Shown here: positions 26,146 to 34,582 of the stretch, one piece after another
Layout: each line of letters begins with the position of its first letter
Position numbering within the stretch: position 1 is the first letter of the stretch
Translations under genes and position numbers: made by a program
Assembly: GCF_900143005.1 (NCBI RefSeq)
Contig: NZ_FRCS01000003.1
Span: 248,001-312,000 of the forward strand
DNA: 64,000 nt
Reading direction: 5' to 3'
Source of the DNA: Cryptosporangium aurantiacum
GTDB taxonomy: Bacteria > Actinomycetota > Actinomycetes > Mycobacteriales > Cryptosporangiaceae
The notes under the pieces: generated by a model
Told to the model about the DNA's origin: nothing
Database searches by the model: none
Seen by the model: the letters and a program-made list of their open reading frames with translations, nothing else

Positions 26146-27579
26146 TTATCCGTCCGACGAATATTTCCGATGGCGGACGGTCATCCCCCAGAGCAGGCCA
26201 CCCAGCGCCGTCGCGATCAGGTAGGCGAACGGGAACCAGGTGGGGAGCGTTCGGCTGTACGGCGACAGGGCGCCCGGTAGTCGAGAACTCGCGAAGAGGA
26301 GTACGCAGGTCATGGCCACGGCGGTCACACCGGCCGCGGTGACGTGACCTTCCCAGCCGAAAAACCCGGTCTCCTCGTCGTCGCGGCGGAGGAACCAGTT
26401 CGTCGTTGCCAGCGATGTGGTGGCCAGAACCGCCAGCATGCACACACCCGCCGTCACTGCGAGAACGAGGGTGATTCCGCGGTCATCGCGCGCCACCACG
26501 GCCAGGGCTATGACGCCACCCACGAGCGGGCCCACCAGACGCGCCACGGTCGGTACGCCGTTCCGGCCGGCGAACCGGTGCGGTAGGTGACCGTTGTCGG
26601 CGATTGCCGACAGGAGACGCGACGCCCCGCCGTTCAGCGCACTGACGCTGGCGAGTGTCCCCAGGACGAGGACGACCAGCAGCGACCGCATCGCTCCCTC
26701 CAGCTGGTTGGCGTCGACCAACCCGCCGATGACCGGCACGGCGAGCGGTACGGCCTCGGTGATCCGGGGGTCGGCAAAGCTCCTCGCCAGGTAGACGATC
26801 GATTCCGGACCGGCTGCCACACTCAACGCCCAGGCACTCACGACCAGCACGCCGGTCGTGACGACGTAGCCGAGCGAGGTCGCCAGCGGAATCGTCCGCT
26901 CCGGACGATCCACTTCTCCGGCGTAGAAGGCTCCCGTTTCCGAACCCACGAAGGCCGTGAGCGCCATGCAGAGAGCGAGCCCGAAGGACCCGGTCAACAA
27001 CCAGGACGGGTTCAGACCAGCTCCGGACAGCGCACCGTCGGCGGGTCGGCTGAGCGCGGTAAAGGTGAGCCAGAGAAGTGCGACCACCTGGAGTGCCGCC
27101 AGCCCGAGGAGGAACCGCATCATCGTGCCGAACCGCAGCAGTCCCAGGCCCAGGGCGCAACAAACCACGATCGCGACACCTATCGCACCCGGCGCCTGGA
27201 CCTCGAAGGTCATGTCGACCAGCGCGCTGAGCGCGGTCGCGAAGTAGACCTGCAGGACGGCGAGTTGCAGGAGATATGCCGCCATGGCGACGGTCGCGAC
27301 GACCAGCGCCGCCGGCCCACCCAGACCACGTCGGACGAAGGCGTAGAACCCGCCCTGATAGCGGACCCGGCGGGCGATGCCCCCGTAGCCGATCGAGAAC
27401 ACGAACAACAGTGCCCCGGCGAGGAGGAGGACCAACGGCGTGGCCACCACCCCGCCGATCTGGTAGATGCTCGAGACCGCGGCCCAGATCAGGAGAAGCG
27501 GCGAATGCGTCATCACCAACAGCAGTGTCAATTGCACCGCGCCCGGGCGGCGAGCGGGTCGGATAGCGTGGCCGGCCAC
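26146..27579 (-). CDS. APC-superfamily amino acid permease
   Basis: A 477-residue integral membrane protein with about 12-14 hydrophobic helices and the APC layout (LLVMTHSPLLLIWAAVSSIY in helix 1, VGSETGAFYAGEVDRPERTI in the loop after helix 6). The second is the permease consensus with Glu at a gating position. It should import an amino acid or amine. It lies four bases upstream of nothing on its 5' side except YceI (27584), whose stop precedes it on the same strand, so YceI and the permease may be cotranscribed. A remnant of a related permease is at 5100-5481. Confidence 0.85.
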   Translation of the reverse strand: MAGHAIRPARRPGAVQLTLLLVMTHSPLLLIWAAVSSIYQIGGVVATPLVLLLAGALLFVFSIGYGGIARRVRYQGGFYAFVRRGLGGPAALVVATVAMAAYLLQLAVLQVYFATALSALVDMTFEVQAPGAIGVAIVVCCALGLGLLRFGTMMRFLLGLAALQVVALLWLTFTALSRPADGALSGAGLNPSWLLTGSFGLALCMALTAFVGSETGAFYAGEVDRPERTIPLATSLGYVVTTGVLVVSAWALSVAAGPESIVYLARSFADPRITEAVPLAVPVIGGLVDANQLEGAMRSLLVVLVLGTLASVSALNGGASRLLSAIADNGHLPHRFAGRNGVPTVARLVGPLVGGVIALAVVARDDRGITLVLAVTAGVCMLAVLATTSLATTNWFLRRDDEETGFFGWEGHVTAAGVTAVAMTCVLLFASSRLPGALSPYSRTLPTWFPFAYLIATALGGLLWGMTVRHRKYSSDG

Positions 27580-27583
27580 GGGC

Positions 27584-28147
27584 TCACCCGGCCTGCAGCA
27601 CGGCTTCGATCTCGATCTGAATCTGGACTTTCTCCCCGATCATCACGACGCCTCCGTCCAGCATCTTGTTGCCAGAGACGCCGAATTCGTACCGATTGAT
27701 CTCGCCGGTCGCGCTGAATCCGGCCCGGGTACCTGCATGCGCGTCCGGACCGAATCCGTTCACCTCCAGGCTGAGGGAAACGGGAAGGGTCACACCCTTG
27801 AGGGTGAGTTCGCCATCGAGCACGTAGCCCGTTCCGTCGAATCGCAAGCCCGTCGAGCGGTACGTCATCGTCGGGTGCCTATCGATCTCCAGGAATTCCG
27901 CCGAGCGGATGTGGTGGTCGCGAAATTCGTGGCCGGTGTCGAACGAGGCGAGGTCCACCTCGGCGGTCACCGCGCAGTCCCGGATGTCTTCGGCGGTGGT
28001 GAGAGTAGCCGAGAAGCTACCGAATTGGCCGCGTAGCTTACTGACCATCAAATGCCGGACGATGAACCCGACACTCGAATGGACCGGGTCTATAGCCCAT
28101 GCACCCGAAACGTATCCGGGCGGCGTGGGAAGCGATTCAACGGGCAC
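27584..28147 (-). CDS. YceI family protein (lipocalin-like polyisoprenoid-binding fold)
   Basis: A 187-residue protein with the YceI signature: WAIDPVHSSVGFIVRHLMVS near the N-terminus, FDTGHEFRDHHIRSAEFLEI, and a late GELTLKGVTLPVSLSLEV. No signal peptide is seen, so it is probably cytoplasmic as in many actinobacterial members. The fold binds isoprenoid quinones or similar lipids in characterised examples; the ligand here is unknown. The region 28148-28430 shows no gene. Confidence 0.88.
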   Translation of the reverse strand: MPVESLPTPPGYVSGAWAIDPVHSSVGFIVRHLMVSKLRGQFGSFSATLTTAEDIRDCAVTAEVDLASFDTGHEFRDHHIRSAEFLEIDRHPTMTYRSTGLRFDGTGYVLDGELTLKGVTLPVSLSLEVNGFGPDAHAGTRAGFSATGEINRYEFGVSGNKMLDGGVVMIGEKVQIQIEIEAVLQAG

Positions 28148-28430
28148 GGTCGGAATACCTCCGAGCTGGCGATCGGCGTGAGTTTCGACTCGGGAGCCTA
28201 GAGGTGGGTCGACGCACCGAAACCGTTTGGTTCATCGCCATCGCGGATGCAGGTCAGTTCCGCGGCAAATAGGCCCAGGCCCGGCCGGGTTATCGACCGG
28301 GCGAATAACGGACAGACGGATCGGCAATTTCCACTCCACCCCCGTGACCTGCACATTTAGTGCCGCCGACGTGCAGCGGGTTCACATCATCGCCGGTGCG
28401 ATTCGCCACCGATCCACTACAGGAGTCGCA

Positions 28431-28733
28431 ATGAAACGTGGCATCTCCTTGGCCCTCGTCGCCGCGGGATGATTCCTATTAGTGCTCGCCATTTCGGTCC
28501 GGTTCTGGATCTCGGCGCAGTTGTCCGTGATTCCGATCAACCTCTACCTCAGATCGCCGTCCGCCGAACTCGGCACTCAGCTGCGGGTGATCGGCATCAT
28601 GCGGCTCTGGGGGCCGCTGGCGGCGTCCCTCGTGGCCGTCGTACTCCTCGTGAGTGGCCTGGCTCGCTTCCGACAGCGGAATGCGAAACCCGCAGCTCAC
28701 GCACCGAAGCAGGCCGCCTCGGTCATAAAGTGA
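28431..28733 (+). pseudogene. Small membrane protein with in-frame TGA
   Basis: AGGAG at 28421-28425 precedes ATG 28431, which reads MKRGISLALVAAG and then TGA at 28470-28472. The same frame continues past the stop as FLLVLAISVRFWISAQ, through a second helix (LWGPLAASLVAVVLLVSGLA) to a TAA/TGA end near 28733, 100 codons in all. The stop lies in the middle of the first hydrophobic helix where Trp would fit, so TGG to TGA is the simplest explanation. A GTG at 28482 could restart an 83-residue product lacking the first half of that helix. Confidence 0.5.
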
Positions 28734-29602
28734 CGGAACCATCGATGGCCGGGATCCGCAGTATGGATCGGGTGCCACCACAGCGCGAGCTTGAGCGGCG
28801 CGGCCGGAAACGGGCATGGAAGGACCCGTACGCGGCCCGACGAGGTCAACGCGGCGGTGAGTCGACGCTGCACCAAAGCGACCCGTGACGTTCCGGCGAT
28901 CAGGTCCGGCAAGCTGGCGTAGCTCTCAGTGACCATGCGGACCTCGGGCTCGACGCCGTGCATCCGCAGCTCGCGGGCCGCGGTCGTGAACGCCGTACGT
29001 TCATGGAAGGTCAGCACCCAGGGCAGCCGACCTAGCTGTTCAAGGCTCAGCGTCGACGGGTTACCCGGATGGTCGGCCGATATCAGACACACCCACTCAT
29101 CCTCGACGAGGTCGAGGAACGGTAGGTCGGTCAGGAATCCGTGCGGGAGGACCACGCCGTCGATGTCCCGCAACGCTTCGGGCGCCGCATCGACCAGCGC
29201 TGTGGAGACGTGCCGCAGATCCAGCCGAATATGCGGTCCTTCCGCGTCGAGCAGACGGGAGAGCGACGAGCCCAGGATGCTCGTCGCATAGTCGGAGAGC
29301 ACCAACGTGAACCTACGGTCGGCCGAGCGCGGGTCGAATTCCGGCTGCAACGAGAACACCCGGTCCGTCGCGGCGATCGCCGTAGCGGTCCGTTGCAGGA
29401 GCTCCGTGGCCAGGGGCGTGAGACGGTACGCGTTGCCCACCCTGGTCAGGAGCTCGTCGTTGAAGTGGCGCCGCAGCCGACCCAGTGCGGCGCTGGTGGC
29501 GGGCTGGCTCAACCGGAGGCGCTGAGCGGCCCGCGTCACGCTGCGCTCCTGCAATAGCGCCTGGAGCGTGCGCAGCAGATTCAAGTCGACGCTCGGATGC
29601 AT
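28697..29602 (-). CDS. LysR-family transcriptional regulator
   Basis: A 301-residue LysR-type regulator. The winged helix is at residues 4-63 (LNLLRTLQALLQERSVTRAA, RLRLSQPATSAALGRLRRHF) and is followed by a type 2 periplasmic-binding effector domain (FTLVLSDYATSILG, GVVLPHGFL). Close relatives in this branch (NodD/PcpR-like with a DLNLL start) act on aromatic catabolic genes. The 3' end overlaps the small membrane gene tail-to-tail. The likely target is the LLM operon downstream at 29649-32322 or an unlinked one; I saw no clear T-N11-A box. Confidence 0.9.
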   Translation of the reverse strand: MHPSVDLNLLRTLQALLQERSVTRAAQRLRLSQPATSAALGRLRRHFNDELLTRVGNAYRLTPLATELLQRTATAIAATDRVFSLQPEFDPRSADRRFTLVLSDYATSILGSSLSRLLDAEGPHIRLDLRHVSTALVDAAPEALRDIDGVVLPHGFLTDLPFLDLVEDEWVCLISADHPGNPSTLSLEQLGRLPWVLTFHERTAFTTAARELRMHGVEPEVRMVTESYASLPDLIAGTSRVALVQRRLTAALTSSGRVRVLPCPFPAAPLKLALWWHPIHTADPGHRWFRHFMTEAACFGA

Positions 29603-29648
29603 CGCGCCACCTTATCCACGCAGCGGATACCGCGGCTCACACTATTCG

Positions 29649-30698
29649 TCAGGCGGAATCCGATATTCGGTCTGCCGGATGGGCTGCCCGAACCGCCGGC
29701 ACGATCTCGGTGGCGTACCGGGTGATCGACTCCTCCACCAGCTCGCCCGGTAGGCCTCCCCAATCGACTTGCCCGTAGAAGCGGTCGAGTCCGAGCGCCT
29801 CCACGGCGTCCAGGATCTTCTCGATCAGCTGCTCGACGGTCCCGATCATGAGAGCGTTGCCGCGCCGGGTGCCCTCGGTGAATCGTGGCCGATCGACGTG
29901 GAAGCCGCGCCCGCCCGGTGTCTTGGGCCGCAGGTACTCGCGGTAGTACGGGAACACACCTGCGGCAGCCTCCTCGCTCGCGGCGGCGAAGAAGTGCGTG
30001 GAGATGCCGACGCTTAGCTTCTCCGGATGTCCGGCCCGTTCGCCTGCGGCGCGGTAGATCTCGACGGCCTGCTGGGGATGCGACAGCGGCCCGCCGATGT
30101 ATCCGAGCACCATCGGCAGCCCGAGCAGACCCGCGCGGGCGGCGCTCTGCGGCGAGCCACCGACGCCTGCCCACACCGGCAGCGGACGCTGCTGCGCCCG
30201 GGGTGCGATCGCCGCGTCGTCCAGCGGCGGGCGGAAGTGACCGGACCAGGTCACCCGGTCCTGCTCGCGCAGCTGGAGCAGCAGCGTCAGTTTCTCGGCA
30301 TAGATCGCGTCGTAGGCGTCCAGGTCGACCCCGAACAGCCCGAACGGCTCGGTGAATGCGCTGCGCCCGGCGATGATCTCCGCGCGGCCGTGGCTGAGCA
30401 GGTCCAGCGTGGCGAAGTCCTCGTAGACTCGGACCGGATCCAGGACGCTGAGCACGGTCACCGCGCTGGTCAGCCGGATGTTCTGGGTCCTCGCGGCGAT
30501 CGCGGCCAGGACGACGGCCGGTGAGGAGACGGCGAAGTCCAGACCGTGGTGCTCCCCCAGCGCGAACAGGTCGAGGCCGAGGCGGTCGGCGAGCTCCGCG
30601 TAGCCGACGATCTCATCCAGCCGAGGGCCTGTCGGCACGGGCCGGCCGGTGGCCTGGTCGGCCTGGATGTCGCTCAGCGACAGGATTCCGAATTCCAT
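29649..30698 (-). CDS. LLM-class flavin-dependent oxidoreductase
   Basis: ATG 30698 with GGAGGAG upstream gives 349 residues starting MEFGILSLSDIQADQATG. This branch differs from the other three LLM proteins here. Its landmarks are FALGEHHGLDFAVSSPAVVL (the EHH motif), RLTSAVTVLSVLDPVRVYED, and GRAEIIAGRSAF for the flavin-phosphate loop, with YGQVDWGGLPGELVEESI at the end. It resembles the FMN-dependent luciferase-like monooxygenases found alone beside SDRs. It is the third gene of the minus-strand run MDR-SDR-LLM. A strong hairpin covers its ribosome-binding region. Confidence 0.85.
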   Translation of the reverse strand: MEFGILSLSDIQADQATGRPVPTGPRLDEIVGYAELADRLGLDLFALGEHHGLDFAVSSPAVVLAAIAARTQNIRLTSAVTVLSVLDPVRVYEDFATLDLLSHGRAEIIAGRSAFTEPFGLFGVDLDAYDAIYAEKLTLLLQLREQDRVTWSGHFRPPLDDAAIAPRAQQRPLPVWAGVGGSPQSAARAGLLGLPMVLGYIGGPLSHPQQAVEIYRAAGERAGHPEKLSVGISTHFFAAASEEAAAGVFPYYREYLRPKTPGGRGFHVDRPRFTEGTRRGNALMIGTVEQLIEKILDAVEALGLDRFYGQVDWGGLPGELVEESITRYATEIVPAVRAAHPADRISDSA

Positions 30699-30712
30699 CT
30701 CACGTCTTTCTC

Positions 30713-30742
30713 CTCCGGCCCGGCCGCAGGGCCGGGCCGGAG
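30713..30742 (-). promoter_or_regulatory. Perfect 13-bp hairpin overlapping the LLM ribosome-binding site
   Basis: Arms 30713-30725 and 30730-30742 are perfectly complementary (CTCCGGCCCGGCC and its complement) around a four-base loop. No T-run follows, so it is not a standard intrinsic terminator. On the minus strand the 3' arm ends in GGAG, the first half of the GGAGGAG Shine-Dalgarno, so it could limit translation of the LLM gene relative to the upstream SDR. Confidence 0.55.
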
Positions 30743-30748
30743 CGGCGG

Positions 30749-31417
30749 TCAGGCCGTGTAGAGGTGCTCGGCTTCCTGCCGTGCGGTGTAGAGGTCCCAG
30801 TACGTCTGCGCGATCGTGGCGGCGTCGGTACTGGGTGCGCCCGAGCCGATCCACGCGTTGATCGGCACGTGCGCGGCGTAGATCCCTTTGTCGGCGAGCG
30901 CGCCGTGCAGGTTGAGCACCCAGTTCCGCAGGGCGGCCGCCGCGGCGTTGACGTTGCCCATCATCGCGAGCGGCGTCACCGAGCCGGCGCCGGTGGTGAA
31001 CAGCAGCGTCCCGGCGCCCGCAGCGAGCATCGCCGGCAGCACCGCGTTGGCCGCGGTCACCGCCCCGTACAGGTAGTAGTCCAGCTGCGGTTGCAGGTTC
31101 TCCGGCGTCACGTCCAGCACGTCGGCCATGGCCAGCGTCGGCGACGCGGTGTGCGGCGCAGGCGAGTACTCCAGGACGTCGATCGAACCGAACCGCTCCG
31201 TCGCGGCAGCGAGCGCGGCGGTCAGGGACGGCCGGTCCAGGACGTCGGCGGCAAAACCGGCGGCTTCGATCCCGGCTTCACCCAGCTGGGCGACCAGACC
31301 GTCGAGCTTCTCCTGACTGCGTGAGAGCAGCGCGACTCCGAAGCCCTGACGGCCGAAGACCTGGGCGATGGCCAGGCCGAGGCCCGGTCCGGCACCCACG
31401 ATGGCGATCGTGGGCAT
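30749..31417 (-). CDS. SDR-family protein lacking the canonical Tyr-Lys pair
   Basis: A 222-residue Rossmann protein starting MPTIAIVGAGPGLGLAIAQV with the glycine-rich NAD(P) motif, an SDR-like DVLDRPSLTAALAAATERFG and YSPAPHTAS in place of NNAG. At the expected YxxxK position the sequence is GNVNAAAAALRNWVLNLH, with neither Tyr nor Lys. It therefore looks like a degenerate-site SDR, which may bind nucleotide without classic dehydrogenase activity or use other residues. The start overlaps the stop of the MDR gene (TGATG). Confidence 0.82.
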   Translation of the reverse strand: MPTIAIVGAGPGLGLAIAQVFGRQGFGVALLSRSQEKLDGLVAQLGEAGIEAAGFAADVLDRPSLTAALAAATERFGSIDVLEYSPAPHTASPTLAMADVLDVTPENLQPQLDYYLYGAVTAANAVLPAMLAAGAGTLLFTTGAGSVTPLAMMGNVNAAAAALRNWVLNLHGALADKGIYAAHVPINAWIGSGAPSTDAATIAQTYWDLYTARQEAEHLYTA

Positions 31418-32322
31418 CAGGCGACGTCGATCGCGAGCTTGCCGAGCGCGCCGGCGCCGAAGTCGGCGAACGCGGTCGCCGCGTCGTCGAAGGCGTACCG
31501 GCGGGTGACCGGCACGCGCAGACGGCCTGCGGCGGCGTCGGCCGCCAGCCGGTCGAGCGTCGCCCGGGTCGGCGTCGCCATGACGGCGGTGCCGGTGATC
31601 TCCCCCTCCGGCACGAAGCCCAGCGTCGAGGCGAGTCGGCCGCCTCGAGCGACCAGCCCGGCCAGCGCGGCACCGTCACCAGCCAGATGCAGCACCACGT
31701 CGACCGGAGCGGTGACCTGTGCTGCCAGGTCTGCGGTGTAGTCGATGATCTGCACGGCCTCACCGCCGAGGCCGCGGACGAAGTCGGCCTCCGCACCCGG
31801 GCGGGCGGTCGCGATGACCTGCGCACCGGCGGCCACCGCGTACTGCAGCGCGATCGCGCCGACACCGCCGGTCGCACCGGCGATCAGCACGGTCTCCCCC
31901 GGCTTCAGCGCCACCGCGTCCAGCGCGTCGATCGCCGCCGTACCGGCCAGGCCCAGCGCACCGGCGTCGGCCAGGCTCAGACCCTCCGGCACCCGGGTCA
32001 CACCGACCGCGACCGGCACCGTCACGTACTCGCCGTGCGAGCCGGTCCCGAGGAACGTCTTCGTGACGACGCCGAACACCTGGTCACCGACGGCGAAGCC
32101 CTCAGCGTCACTCTCCACCACACCGGCGAAGTCCTTGCCGGTCACCAGCGGGAAACGGTGCTCCATCATTCCCTGCACATAACCGGCGGCGGTCGCGGCG
32201 TCGAAGCCGTTGATCGAGGTGGCAGCCACCTTGACCAGCAACTCGCCGGCCTCGGCCTGCGGGGCGGGAACGTCGGTCAGCACCGGGCTCGCCGGTACGG
32301 CATCGACGGCAAGAGCGCGCAT
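31417..32322 (-). CDS. NADP-dependent zinc-less MDR oxidoreductase (quinone oxidoreductase-like)
   Basis: A 301-residue medium-chain reductase without zinc ligands. It has a GroES-like N-terminal domain (LVKVAATSINGFDAATAAGY, FPLVTGKDFAGVVES) and a Rossmann domain with LIAGATGGVGAIALQYA and GAQVIATARPGAEADFVRGL. Relatives reduce quinones, enones or acrylyl compounds. It is the promoter-proximal gene of the MDR-SDR-LLM operon and is divergent from a TetR gene with 87 bases between them. Confidence 0.88.
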   Translation of the reverse strand: MRALAVDAVPASPVLTDVPAPQAEAGELLVKVAATSINGFDAATAAGYVQGMMEHRFPLVTGKDFAGVVESDAEGFAVGDQVFGVVTKTFLGTGSHGEYVTVPVAVGVTRVPEGLSLADAGALGLAGTAAIDALDAVALKPGETVLIAGATGGVGAIALQYAVAAGAQVIATARPGAEADFVRGLGGEAVQIIDYTADLAAQVTAPVDVVLHLAGDGAALAGLVARGGRLASTLGFVPEGEITGTAVMATPTRATLDRLAADAAAGRLRVPVTRRYAFDDAATAFADFGAGALGKLAIDVA

Positions 32323-32342
32323 GCCTGATCCTCTCGGTGTTT

Positions 32343-32407
32343 AAGCGAAGGCTTTCCTCCACTTCCTTGCCGAGCGTAGCACTCGAACTGGAGGCCAACC
32401 TCCGCTT
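32343..32407. promoter_or_regulatory. Inverted pair of 18-bp operator-like sequences
   Basis: AAGCGAAGGCTTTCCTCC at 32343-32360 and GGAGGCCAACCTCCGCTT at 32390-32407 are inverted copies that agree at 14 of 18 positions. The second also holds the short palindrome GGAGG-CCAA-CCTCC. They lie in the intergenic space of the divergent MDR and TetR genes, which fits binding by that TetR protein. Confidence 0.6.
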
Positions 32408-32409
32408 GT

Positions 32410-33075
32410 ATGCTGGCTCTCATGAGCACCGCCGACGCCGCCGAGCCCGCCTTGCGCGCCGACGCCGCACGCAACCGGGAACGGATCGTCGCGGCCGCCC
32501 GAGAACTCTTCGCCGAACGCGGAATCAACGCACCGCTGGAGGACGTCGCCCAGCGCGCCGGCGTGGGCATCGCCACCCTCTACCGCCGCTTCCCCACCCG
32601 CGCCGACCTGATCGCCGGCGCGTTCGAAGCCAAGCTGGCCGACTACGCCGACGCCGTCACCACCGCGCTCGCCGACCCCGATCCCTGGCGCGGTTTCTGC
32701 GGCTACCTCGAGACGGTGTGCGCGATGCAGGCAATCGACCGGGGCTTCGCCGAGCTGCTCACGCTCACGTTTCCGGCGGCCAAGGTGTTGGAGGCCAAGC
32801 GCGTCGAGGCGTACGACGGTTTCGCCGAACTGATCACCCGCGCCAAGGCCGGCGGGAGACTCCGCGAGGATTTCGTCTCCGAAGACCTGGTGCTGCTCCT
32901 GATGGCCAACGCCGGGGTGATCGCTGCGACCGGCGACGCCGCCCCGGACGCCTGGCGTCGCACTCTGGCCTACTTCATCCAGTCCTTCGCGGCGGAGAAC
33001 ACCGCGCCGCTACCGGAGCCACCGACGAAGGCCTCGCTCTTCCGCGCGATGGTCCGCCTCAACCGCGGCACCTAA
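32410..33075 (+). CDS. TetR/AcrR-family transcriptional regulator
   Basis: A 221-residue regulator from ATG 32410; an ATG at 32422 (MSTADAAEPALRADA) is equally good and more typical. The helix-turn-helix is near residues 20-65 (ARELFAERGINAPLEDVAQR, GVGIATLYRRFPTRADLI), followed by a helical ligand domain with the C-terminal arrangement common in actinobacterial TetR_C_33-like members. It probably represses the divergent MDR-SDR-LLM operon via the sites at 32343-32407. Confidence 0.9.
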   Translation: MLALMSTADAAEPALRADAARNRERIVAAARELFAERGINAPLEDVAQRAGVGIATLYRRFPTRADLIAGAFEAKLADYADAVTTALADPDPWRGFCGYLETVCAMQAIDRGFAELLTLTFPAAKVLEAKRVEAYDGFAELITRAKAGGRLREDFVSEDLVLLLMANAGVIAATGDAAPDAWRRTLAYFIQSFAAENTAPLPEPPTKASLFRAMVRLNRGT

Positions 33076-33240
33076 GCGGCCCGCGACGGGGCTAGCTCGT
33101 CGAATCCCCGCGCGACAGACGCGCGAAAAGGGCCGGCTCGTCCTCCGGCCGCCACACTTCGAATGCCGACAGCAGCACCGCTTCGGCGGAGCGGGCCAGC
33201 AGGACGGCTCGCAGCGGATCGTCGGCAGCGCCGTGCGGCA
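33072..33240 (-). pseudogene. TetR-family regulator, C-terminal remnant
   Basis: The minus strand reads DDPLRAVLLARSAEAVLLSA and FEVWRPEDEPALFARLSRG, then in another frame GFDELAPSRAA before the stop at 33072. This corresponds to the last helices of a TetR protein, similar in pattern to the one at 49714-50313 (DDPLQPALLVGAALTVL, FAVWQPDEG). A one-base frame change near 33105 and the absence of any DNA-binding domain show it is dead. The rest of 33241-33634 has no recognisable coding content. Confidence 0.55.
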
Positions 33241-33634
33241 CGACGGCGAGGCCGCCACTGCGGACGGCCTGCTCGCCACCGCGACGCCGCGATGTGCGTC
33301 CTGAAGAGCCGGTCACGGAAGTCCGTCGTGCCGACTCCGGAGGCCGGACGCCGCGATGAGATCACCCCGTGCAGCAGGTTGGCTAGCGACCTTCTGACGC
33401 AACCCATCGAGGGCGTCGGACGTGTACGGCGGCATCGCACGCGGCGCGATGCCGCTCGGCTCACTGCCGGTGACCGTGCGCTGGTGGCTAAGCGCGTCGA
33501 AGCCGGTTCGGCCGTGGTACGCGCCGATACCGCTCTGGCCGACGCGCCGAACGGCGCGCCCTCGATACCGAAGTGCAGCGCCATGTCGTTGCGCGTCACC
33601 CCTCCGGCAGTCGCGCCGGTGCGTTCCACAGTGG

Positions 33635-34582
33635 TCATCGTGATCTCTGCTCAACTGAAGGCGAGGACGGGTTTGATCGTGCGGCCGGACGCAGCGTCAG
33701 TGGCCGCGCCTGCCGCAGCGGAGCACGAAGAACGGCAGCGATCCGCTCTGCCAGTTCTGCCGCCGAGACTCGCTCGGCCAGGCCTGAGACCACGACCGGT
33801 AGCGCTCGGGCGACTTCGTCCGTCGGTCCCGGCAGCGCGACAACCGTGGCCCAGTCGATCCGCCCGACGCCCACTCGGACGCTGTCCTTGACGTGCCGCC
33901 CGTGCCCGGACCGGTAGCTGGCGAGCACCGCGGTGGACAACTCAAGGTCGAGCAGCTGCAACGCCTCGATCGTGCGGTCCTTGTCCTCGGCGCCGACCCC
34001 GCCTGTGGTCAGCACCACCCCGAACCCGTCGGAGACCAGACGCGCGACGCGTCCGGCGATCGTGACCTCGTCGTCGGGCAGGACGCCACCGAACACGACC
34101 TCATAACCGGCCGGGCCGAACGCGGCTCGGGCGGCCTCCAGGTTTGTGTCACGCACCCGGCCGTCCGCGACCTCACCGCCGGTCGAGACCACCGCGACCC
34201 GCGTCCCGACGTAGGCACGCACGCCGTCGGCGATCCGGCTCGCCTCCGCGAGGACGTCCGGCACTTGCTCCGGTGGCGTCCCGATGACACCGAGCACGCC
34301 CAGAGAGTGCACCCGCACGTCGTCGGCCAAGACCACCCCGGCCACCGCGGACAGTGCGGCCAGCAACGCGGCCTCGCGGCCGGCCAGCGCGGACAGCTCT
34401 ATCCTCGGCTGGAGGACGTCGAAGACCACCCGGTCGTCGCGCACGTCGGTCACCAGGACCCGGTCGCGCGGCAAGCTCAGTGCAGTAGCAGCCGCGGCGG
34501 CCAGATCCGGCATGCTCACGCTGCGGAGCTCCACGCCGACCACCCACAGCTCGGTCTTGTCGAGCAGTTCGATCTCAGGCAT
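33635..34582 (-). CDS. MoCF/molybdopterin-binding domain (MogA/CinA-like) protein of LarA module 1
   Basis: A 315-residue protein, paralogue of the one at 47110-48012. The N-terminal 110 residues are module-specific (LLDKTELWVVGVELRSVSMP). Residues of about 145-280 hold the MoCF fold: VAVVSTGGEVADGRVRDTNL, EVVFGGVLPDDEVTIAGRV, VVLTTGGVGAEDKDRTIEAL and a closing VVALPGPTDEVARALPVV. This fold occurs in MogA, MoeA and CinA, where it adenylylates molybdopterin or cleaves nucleotide pyrophosphates. In an NPN setting I infer action on a nicotinate- or AMP-linked precursor rather than on molybdenum cofactor; no moa/moe genes are nearby. Its ATG overlaps the larA-like stop by eight bases. Confidence 0.8.
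   Translation of the reverse strand: MPEIELLDKTELWVVGVELRSVSMPDLAAAAATALSLPRDRVLVTDVRDDRVVFDVLQPRIELSALAGREAALLAALSAVAGVVLADDVRVHSLGVLGVIGTPPEQVPDVLAEASRIADGVRAYVGTRVAVVSTGGEVADGRVRDTNLEAARAAFGPAGYEVVFGGVLPDDEVTIAGRVARLVSDGFGVVLTTGGVGAEDKDRTIEALQLLDLELSTAVLASYRSGHGRHVKDSVRVGVGRIDWATVVALPGPTDEVARALPVVVSGLAERVSAAELAERIAAVLRAPLRQARPLTLRPAARSNPSSPSVEQRSR

Noticed and set aside
28470-28472. Selenocysteine at the in-frame TGA
   Set aside because: No SelB-type hairpin is recognisable immediately downstream, the residue lies in a transmembrane helix, and Trp is a simpler ancestor.
33635-34582. Molybdenum cofactor biosynthesis role for the MoCF proteins
   Set aside because: No moa, moe or molybdoenzyme gene is in the window and both copies are locked into LarA operons.
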